Shown here: piece after piece, positions 1 to 5,039 of the stretch | How positions within the stretch are numbered: the first letter of the stretch is position 1 | How the letters are laid out: every line of letters begins with the position of its first letter | NCBI GenBank assembly: GCA_024742655.1 | Contig: JANSYB010000099.1 | Coordinates: 1 to 7,186, forward strand | DNA length: 7,186 nt | Direction: 5' to 3' | From: Paracoccaceae bacterium | Lineage (GTDB): Bacteria; Pseudomonadota; Alphaproteobacteria; Rhodobacterales; Rhodobacteraceae | Translations under genes and position numbers: made by a program | The notes under the pieces: generated by a model | The model's input: the letters and a program-made list of their open reading frames with translations, nothing else | Told to the model about the DNA's origin: nothing | The model's database searches: none

Positions 1-195
1 CGCGTCAGCCAGCAGGCCGGCCCACCGATGAGTTTCACCATCCATGACAACCCGTTGGCCGTGCCGGGGTGCCTGTGGCATTGCGCGGTGTTCGAAACCC
101 TGTTTCGCACGCTGGTGCATCCGCAGACGCGGGTTCAGCACACCGAATGCTGCGCCTGTGGCGGCGCAGCCTGCGTTTTCACGATTGCGGTCTGA
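1..195 (+). CDS. C-terminal end of a V4R-like (4-vinyl reductase type) domain protein, 5' partial
   Basis: This is the last 64 codons of a rightward gene whose start lies before the window; reading frame 1 is open from base 1 to TGA at 193-195. The fragment contains FTIHDNPLA, then an aromatic helix-like stretch (CLWHCAVFETLFRTLV), and ends with TECCACGGAACVFTIAV. A Glu-Cys-Cys-x-Cys motif, a glycine turn, a further Cys and a final hydrophobic strand are the hallmark of V4R domains, as in bacteriochlorophyll 4-vinyl reductase BchJ and the sensor domains of XylR/DmpR-type regulators. In that family the cysteines are thought to bind metal, and the domain binds small hydrophobic ligands. The N-terminus is missing, so an enzyme, a sensor and a stand-alone V4R protein cannot be told apart. 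Codon use is G/C-rich at third positions, as in the neighbouring genes. The gene converges on the ligase alpha gene with only 3 bp between the two stop codons. The domain call is moderately sure; the function is unknown. Confidence 0.6.
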   Translation, partial: RVSQQAGPPMSFTIHDNPLAVPGCLWHCAVFETLFRTLVHPQTRVQHTECCACGGAACVFTIAV

Positions 196-198
196 GGG

Positions 199-1086
199 TC
201 AGGCGATGGCCGGTTGCGGGGCGGCGGCGCGCACGCGCGGCACCACGTCATCGACATTCTCGGCCAAGATCACGCCGGCCGCGGCGAGCTGATCGATCTT
301 GGCCTGGGCCGAGCCCGAGCCGAAGACCGACAATGTACCCGCGTGACCCATCCGGCGCCCTTGCGGGGCATGCCGGCCCACGATCAACGCGATCACCGGT
401 TTGCCGTAGTCAGCAGATTTCAGGTATGCGGCGGCATCTTCTTCCTCGCGCCCGCCGATCTCGCCGATCAGGATCACGGCATCGGTGTCCGGATCGTCCC
501 TGAACAGCTTGAGGCACTCGACAAAGCCGATCCCGTGCAGATTGTCGCCGCCGATCCCGACGGTGGTGGACTGGCCCAGCCCCGCGGCCGAGCATTGCGC
601 CACCACCTCGGAGGTGAGAGAGGCCGCACGCGACGCGATACCGATGCGCCCCGGCATGGCATAGCGGGTTGGCATGACCCCGATCTTGCATTGCTCGGGT
701 GTCAGGATGCCTTGGGAATTTGGCCCGATCAGCACGGATTTCGATCCCTTCAACGCTGCCTTGACGCGCGCCATGTCGTGTTGCGGCACACGCTCGGTCA
801 CGCAGGTGATGACGCTGATTTCGGCCTCGATCGCCTCGATCATCGCGGCGGCGGCATTGGCGGCGGGCACGATGACGAGGCTGGCATTGGCGCCGGTGTC
901 CTTGGCGGCCTCGGCCACGGTGCCGAAGACGGGCAGGCCCAGATGCTCGGACCCGGGTTTTACCGGGTTCACACCCGCCACGTAGGTCGTGCCATAGCGC
1001 ATCGCCTGGTGGGTATAGAACCGGCCCGCGCGGCCGGTCATGCCCTGCACCAGAACCTTGGTGTTGCTATCGACGAGAATCGACAT
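199..1086 (-). CDS. Acyl-CoA ligase (NDP-forming), alpha subunit, SucD family, divergent subgroup
   Basis: This 295-residue protein has the full length of a succinyl-CoA synthetase alpha subunit (about 290). It has the N-terminal CoA-binding Rossmann domain (VLVQGMTGRAG, residues 11-21; AGVNPVKPG, 37-45) and the C-terminal ligase domain. The phospho-histidine that carries the phosphate between nucleotide and acid is His248 in RRMGHAG, and its partner Glu209 lies in IGEIGG, so the enzyme should be active. Three active-site stretches differ from E. coli SucD and Methylobacterium malate-CoA ligase MtkB (compared from memory): PNCPG is PNSQG (122-126), SRSGTL is SRAASL (152-157), and GGDPIPGSNF is GGDNLHGIGF (179-188). 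The start is supported by GGGAGGT 6 nt upstream of the ATG. The gene follows the beta gene after 15 bp, so the pair is an operon and should form a cytoplasmic alpha-beta complex. Family membership is certain; succinate or malate as substrate is doubtful because of the changed loops. Confidence 0.93.
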   Translation of the reverse strand: MSILVDSNTKVLVQGMTGRAGRFYTHQAMRYGTTYVAGVNPVKPGSEHLGLPVFGTVAEAAKDTGANASLVIVPAANAAAAMIEAIEAEISVITCVTERVPQHDMARVKAALKGSKSVLIGPNSQGILTPEQCKIGVMPTRYAMPGRIGIASRAASLTSEVVAQCSAAGLGQSTTVGIGGDNLHGIGFVECLKLFRDDPDTDAVILIGEIGGREEEDAAAYLKSADYGKPVIALIVGRHAPQGRRMGHAGTLSVFGSGSAQAKIDQLAAAGVILAENVDDVVPRVRAAAPQPAIA

Positions 1087-1092
1087 GGTCTT

Positions 1093-1099
1093 ACCTCCC
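1093..1099 (-). promoter_or_regulatory. Ribosome binding site of the ligase alpha gene
   Basis: Read on the minus strand this is GGGAGGT, a near-perfect Shine-Dalgarno sequence 6 nt before the ATG at 1086. It lies in the 15-bp gap after the beta stop codon, so the alpha subunit can be translated efficiently from the shared message. Confidence 0.8.
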
Positions 1100-1101
1100 G
1101 T

Positions 1102-2253
1102 TCAGCCGGCCAGCGCGACAGAGCGCGCGATGGCATCGGACATGGTGCCGACCACCTCGACCGGCAGGCGGTGTTCCTTGAGAATCGCAAGGCCGCGATC
1201 GGCGTTCTGCCCGGCCATGCGCGCCACCAGCGGCACCTTCCGGCTGGAATGACCATACGCGATACTGACGCCTTCGGCCACCGTGTCGCCCAGTGTGATA
1301 CCACCGCCATGAATATTCAGAAGAATGCAGCGCACCTTTGGGTCCTGCAGGAGCAATTCCACCCCCTTGGCGATGTTCAGGCTTGTCGCCGTGGTGCGGA
1401 TGTCCATGAAATTCGCGGGCTTGCCATTGGCCTCGGTCAGCATGTCATGGGTGGCCAGGCCCAGGCCCGCGCCGTTGACGACGACACCGATATTGCCTTC
1501 GAGCTTGACCAGGTTGATGTTGTTCTGCTGCGCTGCCGCCTCGATCGGGTCGGGGTTCTGCAGCGCCTTGAATTCCTCGAATTCCGGATGGCGGAAGAGC
1601 GCGTTGCCATCCAGCGCCACCTTGGCGTCGGCCGCATACCAGTCGCCCGTACGGGTCTTGGCCAGCGGATTGATCTCGACCAGCGTCAATTCGTTCTCGA
1701 TCAGGGCGGCGTAACCGGCAAAGGCAATATCGACAGCCGCCTCGTCAATGCCGGCCTTTTTCAGAAAGGCGGTTACGGATTTGCGTGTCTCAGGGGTGTC
1801 GCTGTCGATCAGCATCGTGTCATAGACACTGTCATCCATGCGCGCGCGCTGTTCGAATTCCACGCCGCCAGCCGCCGAGGCCAGCAACATCACCGCACCG
1901 CTTTCGGGGTCGAGTGCCAGCGCCATGAAACGGCTGTCCACGATATCGAGGGCCGTTTCGATATAAACGGTGCTGACCACCTCGCCGCGCGGGCCGGTCT
2001 GTTCGGTGACAAGGGTATGGCCCAGCAGGCGCCCGACCTCTTCGCCGACGGCACTGGGCGTGTCCACAATCCGCACGCCGCCGGCCAATCCGCGGCCCCC
2101 GGCCAGAATCTGGGATTTGACCACGTAGCGGGATGCATCCAGCTTGCCGCAGCCGGTTTCGGCATCGTTGGCCGTGCGCGCCAGAAATCCCGGCGGGATC
2201 GGTACGCCATATTTCGCGAGCAATTCCTTGGAGCGGTGTTCGGGCAGAAGCAT
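1102..2253 (-). CDS. Acyl-CoA ligase (NDP-forming), beta subunit, SucC family, divergent subgroup
   Basis: This 383-residue ATP-grasp protein matches the succinyl-CoA synthetase beta subunit in length (about 388) and domain order. The N-terminal ATP-grasp half has Lys46 and the glycine loop AGGRGLAGG (51-59), then VEINPL with the metal ligands Glu193 and Asn195, and Asp209. The C-terminal flavodoxin-like half contains VNGAGL (259-264). Two loops that are nearly invariant in SucC and also kept in malate-CoA ligase MtkA are rewritten: LDVGGGAT is MDIRTTAT (283-290), and NIFGGIVRCD is NIHGGGITLGD (313-323). The second holds the substrate carboxylate in known structures. The substrate is therefore probably another acid; sulfonated, hydroxylated or very short acids are all open. 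A reading frame extends 23 codons upstream, but the start at 2253 is preferred: MLLPEHRSKELLAKYG aligns with the E. coli N-terminus, and GGAG lies 7 nt before the ATG. This is the first gene of the leftward operon, divergent from the LysR gene. Confidence 0.93.
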   Translation of the reverse strand: MLLPEHRSKELLAKYGVPIPPGFLARTANDAETGCGKLDASRYVVKSQILAGGRGLAGGVRIVDTPSAVGEEVGRLLGHTLVTEQTGPRGEVVSTVYIETALDIVDSRFMALALDPESGAVMLLASAAGGVEFEQRARMDDSVYDTMLIDSDTPETRKSVTAFLKKAGIDEAAVDIAFAGYAALIENELTLVEINPLAKTRTGDWYAADAKVALDGNALFRHPEFEEFKALQNPDPIEAAAQQNNINLVKLEGNIGVVVNGAGLGLATHDMLTEANGKPANFMDIRTTATSLNIAKGVELLLQDPKVRCILLNIHGGGITLGDTVAEGVSIAYGHSSRKVPLVARMAGQNADRGLAILKEHRLPVEVVGTMSDAIARSVALAG

Positions 2254-2256
2254 GCG

Positions 2257-2264
2257 CCTTCTCC
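2257..2264 (-). promoter_or_regulatory. Ribosome binding site that decides the ligase beta start
   Basis: On the minus strand this reads GGAGAAGG, with GGAG 7 nt before the ATG at 2253. It supports that ATG over the more upstream in-frame start at 2322, which would add residues not found in the family and would run the coding region through the operator. Confidence 0.7.
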
Positions 2265-2286
2265 GGGCTGATAAATGGGCGATTCT

Positions 2287-2307
2287 TGTGGTATCTGGTA
2301 TACCACA
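2287..2307. promoter_or_regulatory. Inverted-repeat operator candidate (TGTGGTAT-N5-ATACCACA)
   Basis: Arms TGTGGTAT (2287-2294) and ATACCACA (2300-2307) are exact reverse complements with a 5-nt spacer. Inside lies the perfect 10-bp palindrome TGGTATACCA (2296-2305). The palindrome form, GGTATACC with a T/A flank, is typical of operators of FadR-type GntR regulators. The dyad does not have the T-N11-A spacing of LysR sites (the T and A positions at that spacing are G and C). It lies 33 bp upstream of the ligase beta start and overlaps a candidate -10 box, so repression of the ligase operon is the simplest reading. No GntR gene is visible in the window, so the binding protein is unknown. Confidence 0.55.
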
Positions 2308-2326
2308 GACCAGGGTGCGCAATCAA
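2297..2326 (-). promoter_or_regulatory. Candidate sigma-70 type promoter of the ligase operon
   Basis: On the minus strand TTGATT (2326-2321, four of six matches to TTGACA) is followed after 18 nt by TATACC (2302-2297, four of six to TATAAT). The -10 box falls inside the inverted repeat at 2287-2307. Transcription would begin near 2290, giving a leader of roughly 35-40 nt with the ribosome binding site. The consensus match is only fair; the position is the main support. Confidence 0.35.
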
Positions 2327-2374
2327 GGTAGCAATGCCGGGGACGATCCGCTAAGCAAACACTGCAACCGACGA

Positions 2375-3265
2375 ATGACGGGATTTCGTGTGCTAAGCCT
2401 CAAGGATCTGCAATATCTGACGGCGCTTGCCCGCCAGAAACACTTCGCCCGCGCCGCCGAGGAATGCGGCGTTTCGCAGCCTGCGTTCTCGATGCGGATC
2501 GCCAAGCTGGAAGAGCATCTGCAAACCAAGATTGTGCGCCGCGGCAACCGGTTCGAGGGGCTGACGCCGGACGGTGAATCGATCGTGCAGCATGCCCTGC
2601 GCATCCTCGAGGATGTCGAGCGGCTTGAAACGGAGTTCAGCGCCGAACCGGGCGACGTGACCGGGGTTCTGACGCTGGCCGTGGTGCCGACGGCCGCGGC
2701 CTTTGCCGCGAAGGTCGTCAAAAACCTGCGCGAAACCAATCCCGGTATCCGGGTCAAGATCAAGTCGACCTCGTCGGCCGCCATCCTGCACGGGCTTGAG
2801 GAAGGCAGTTTCGACGCCGGCATCAGCTATACCGACAGCGTTACGGTGGATACCCTGAACGCAGAGCCGGTGCACGAGGAAGAATACGTTCTGATCGCCC
2901 CCGCCGGGATGCTGCCGCCCGGCGCGACCGAGATCACCTGGAAAGAGGCGGGGCAGTTACCCATGTGCCTGCTGGAGCCGGGCATGCAGAACCGGCGTAT
3001 CCTGGATGCGGTCTTTCAGGAGGTCGGCGTGCGCCCGATCGTGGTGGCCGAACTGTCCGGTATGACCGCCGGTGTCGTTATGGCCATTCAGGGTGCCGCG
3101 GCCACGATCGTGCCCAAGGGGCTGGTCGAAAACTTCGGTGCGCTGGATGCCGTGCAGGTGGTTTCACTCACCGATCCGGTTGTCCACAAATCCCTCAGCA
3201 TCGTCACACCGAACCGTGGTCCGCAGCTTCGCACGTTGAAAGCGTTGAAGGACGCCGTGCGATAA
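2375..3265 (+). CDS. LysR-type transcriptional regulator, likely regulator of the formate dehydrogenase operon
   Basis: This 296-residue protein has the usual LysR length. The N-terminal winged helix-turn-helix (about residues 6-65) begins LSLKDLQYLTALARQKHFARAA and contains the recognition-helix motif VSQPAFSMRIAKLEE. It is followed by a linker helix and a two-lobed effector-binding domain (about 95-296). The N-terminus is of the OxyR style, but in the effector domain only one Cys is seen (in PMCLLEPGMQNRR) and the Cys pair of OxyR is absent, so a peroxide-sensing disulfide is unlikely. The ATG at 2375 has no good Shine-Dalgarno sequence. A GTG at 2390, preceded by ACGGGA and giving VLSLKDLQ, is an equally believable start. 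The gene is divergent from the ligase operon and lies 84 bp upstream of the dehydrogenase genes, in the same direction. The effector is unknown. Control of the dehydrogenase, the ligase, or both is inferred from position only. Confidence 0.92.
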   Translation: MTGFRVLSLKDLQYLTALARQKHFARAAEECGVSQPAFSMRIAKLEEHLQTKIVRRGNRFEGLTPDGESIVQHALRILEDVERLETEFSAEPGDVTGVLTLAVVPTAAAFAAKVVKNLRETNPGIRVKIKSTSSAAILHGLEEGSFDAGISYTDSVTVDTLNAEPVHEEEYVLIAPAGMLPPGATEITWKEAGQLPMCLLEPGMQNRRILDAVFQEVGVRPIVVAELSGMTAGVVMAIQGAAATIVPKGLVENFGALDAVQVVSLTDPVVHKSLSIVTPNRGPQLRTLKALKDAVR

Positions 3266-3278
3266 GCCGCGCTTATCG
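3260..3278 (+). terminator. Hairpin spanning the LysR stop codon, weak terminator or palindrome
   Basis: CGATAAGC (3260-3267) and GCTTATCG (3271-3278) form a perfect 8-bp stem around a CGC loop, and the TAA stop lies inside the left arm. Only three T residues follow (GTGGTTTCG), so it is not a classic intrinsic terminator. It may attenuate read-through from the LysR gene into the dehydrogenase genes, or be a protein binding site. Confidence 0.35.
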
Positions 3279-3282
3279 TGGT

Positions 3283-3297
3283 TTCGAAACATACGAA
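3283..3297. promoter_or_regulatory. Candidate LysR-type binding site upstream of the formate dehydrogenase genes
   Basis: TTCG-N7-CGAA forms a dyad whose inner T (3284) and A (3296) are separated by exactly 11 bases, the T-N11-A geometry of LysR boxes. It overlaps a second palindrome, GTTTCGAAAC (3281-3290). The site is 53 bp upstream of the dehydrogenase start, in the only non-coding gap before that operon. A fair -10-like TGCAAT at 3305-3310 lies 17 nt after TTTCGA at 3282-3287. Short dyads occur by chance, so this is a candidate only. Confidence 0.35.
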
Positions 3298-3337
3298 TTC
3301 TGCCTGCAATTTTCTTGGGCTACGGTCCGCCTCGAAC

Positions 3338-3343
3338 AGGAGG
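3338..3343 (+). promoter_or_regulatory. Ribosome binding site of the formate dehydrogenase beta gene
   Basis: AGGAGG, a perfect Shine-Dalgarno core, lies 6 nt before the ATG at 3350. It rules out the in-frame ATG 24 codons upstream at 3278, whose translation would run through the control region. Confidence 0.85.
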
Positions 3344-3349
3344 ACCACG

Positions 3350-5035
3350 ATGGCACTAGACGATCGCAATGGGGTTTGGAAATCCGGCAAGGGCAAGGGG
3401 CGGCATACGCCCAAGGGCCGCCAGATCGAGGATCAGGCATGGGACGAGGTGCGCGCGCTGTTGGGCGACAGCCCTCGTCGGCGCGACCTTCTGATCGAGT
3501 TTCTGCACTTGATCCAGGATGAATACGGGCATCTGTCCGCGGCACATCTGCGCGCGCTGGCCGAGGAAATGCGCATGGCGCAGGCCGAGGTCTACGAGGT
3601 TGCGACGTTCTATGCCCATTTCGACGTGGTCCGCGAAGGCGAGGTGCCGCCGCCCGCACTGACCATCCGGGTTTGCGATTCGCTGTCATGCGAACTGGCC
3701 GGGGCGCAGCAATTGAAACAGGCGCTCGAGGACGGGTTGGACCCGTCCGAGGTGCGCGTGCTGCGCGCGCCCTGCATGGGCCGGTGCGATACCGCGCCCG
3801 TGCTTGAGATCGGGCACAACCATATCGACCACGCCACACCCGAAAAGGTGCAGGCCGCGATCGCCGCCGATGACACCCACGCGCATGTCCCTGACTACGA
3901 GGATTTCGCCGCCTACAAGGCCGCGGGCGGCTATGCCAAGCTCGAGGAAATCCGGACCGGTGGCGATTTCGAAACCATCCAGCAGGAATTGCTGGACAGC
4001 GGCTTGCGCGGGCTTGGCGGTGCGGGCTTTCCGTCGGGGCGCAAATGGGGCTTCGTGCGGGCCGAGGCCGGGCCGCGTTACCTTGCCGTAAATGGCGACG
4101 AGGGTGAACCGGGCACCTTCAAGGACCGGTACTATCTCGAACGCACGCCGCACCTCTTCCTTGAGGGGATGCTGATCGCGGCCTGGGCCGTCGAGGCCGA
4201 GACATGTTTCATCTACATGCGCGATGAATACCCCGCCGTACTGGATATTCTGGCGCGCGAGATCAAGGCGCTGGAAGAGGCGGGTATCGTCGCAGAGGGC
4301 TATATCGACCTGCGCCGCGGGGCAGGGGCCTATATCTGCGGCGAGGAAAGCGCGATGATCGAATCGATCGAGGGCAAGCGCGGATTGCCGCGCCACCGCC
4401 CGCCCTTCGTGGCACAGGTCGGCATCTTCAACCGCCCGACGCTCGTCAACAACGTGGAAACGCTTTACTGGGTCGCCCGCGTGCTGCGCGAGGGCAAGGA
4501 GATCCTGTCCAGCGTTGAACGGAACGGGCGCAAGGGGCTGCGCTCCTACTCGGTCTCGGGCCGCGTCAAGAACCCCGGCGTTCATCTGCTGCCGGCCGGC
4601 TCGACCATCACCGATATCATCGAGGCCTGCGGCGGGATGCTGGATGGGCACAGCTTCAAGGCCTACCAGCCGGGCGGTCCGTCCTCGGGTCTGCTGCCCG
4701 CGCATATGGATGACATCCCGCTCGATTTCGACACGCTTCAACCGCACGGCTCCTTCATCGGATCGGCCGCGGTGGTGGTCCTGTCCGATCAGGACAGCGC
4801 GAAAGAGGCCGCGCTGAACATGCTGCGGTTCTTCGAGGATGAAAGCTGTGGCCAGTGCACGCCGTGCCGCGTGGGCTGTGAAAAGGCGGTCAAGCTGATG
4901 CAGGCCGACAAATGGGATCAGGGCCTGCTGGAAGAGCTGAGCCAGGCCATGGTCGATGCGTCGATCTGTGGCCTCGGGCAGGCCGCGCCGAACCCCATCC
5001 GCCTGACCATGAAGCATTTCCCGGACGAGGTGTAA
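3350..5035 (+). CDS. fdh1B: NAD-dependent formate dehydrogenase, diaphorase (beta) subunit, fused NuoE-NuoF / FdsG-FdsB type
   Basis: This 561-residue protein passes electrons from the catalytic subunit to NAD+ through Fe-S clusters and FMN in the cytoplasm. Residues 1 to about 165 are a NuoE/FdsG-like thioredoxin-fold domain binding a [2Fe-2S] cluster: Cys109-x4-Cys114 and Cys142-x3-Cys146. After a linker comes the NuoF/FdsB domain, with the NAD/FMN motif RGLGGAGFPSGRKW (220-233), the FMN motif GAGAYICGEES (324-334), a SLBB-like segment, and the [4Fe-4S] ligands Cys500, Cys503, Cys506 and Cys540 (ESCGQCTPCRVGC, SICGLG). In Rhodobacter and Cupriavidus these are two genes (fdsG, fdsB); here they are one frame, as in the Methylobacterium FDH1 beta subunit (about 570 residues). 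HoxF and other NuoEF fusions share the layout, but the formate dehydrogenase gene 4 bp downstream settles the role. This is the first gene of the operon. Confidence 0.93.
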   Translation: MALDDRNGVWKSGKGKGRHTPKGRQIEDQAWDEVRALLGDSPRRRDLLIEFLHLIQDEYGHLSAAHLRALAEEMRMAQAEVYEVATFYAHFDVVREGEVPPPALTIRVCDSLSCELAGAQQLKQALEDGLDPSEVRVLRAPCMGRCDTAPVLEIGHNHIDHATPEKVQAAIAADDTHAHVPDYEDFAAYKAAGGYAKLEEIRTGGDFETIQQELLDSGLRGLGGAGFPSGRKWGFVRAEAGPRYLAVNGDEGEPGTFKDRYYLERTPHLFLEGMLIAAWAVEAETCFIYMRDEYPAVLDILAREIKALEEAGIVAEGYIDLRRGAGAYICGEESAMIESIEGKRGLPRHRPPFVAQVGIFNRPTLVNNVETLYWVARVLREGKEILSSVERNGRKGLRSYSVSGRVKNPGVHLLPAGSTITDIIEACGGMLDGHSFKAYQPGGPSSGLLPAHMDDIPLDFDTLQPHGSFIGSAAVVVLSDQDSAKEAALNMLRFFEDESCGQCTPCRVGCEKAVKLMQADKWDQGLLEELSQAMVDASICGLGQAAPNPIRLTMKHFPDEV

Positions 5036-5039
5036 GACC

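Noticed and set aside
214..2271. A 685-codon open frame on the plus strand lying opposite both ligase genes
   Set aside because: It is antisense to two clearly homologous genes, is rich in His, Arg, Gly and Asp as expected for the complement of G/C-biased codons, and shows no recognisable domain. It is a shadow of codon bias.
2254..2322. N-terminal extension of the ligase beta subunit from 2322
   Set aside because: The extra 23 residues are absent from the family, would cover the operator and promoter, and the ATG at 2253 has its own ribosome binding site.
2144..2374. N-terminal extension of the LysR protein from an ATG at 2144
   Set aside because: It would overlap the ligase beta gene and the operator region. 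The extra 77 residues do not look like any LysR N-terminus, and the winged helix starts right after 2375.
3611..3782. Possible frameshift or misassembly explaining the FdsG-FdsB fusion
   Set aside because: The linker reads as a normal, in-frame, biased coding sequence, both domains keep all ligands, and the same fusion is known in FDH1-type enzymes.
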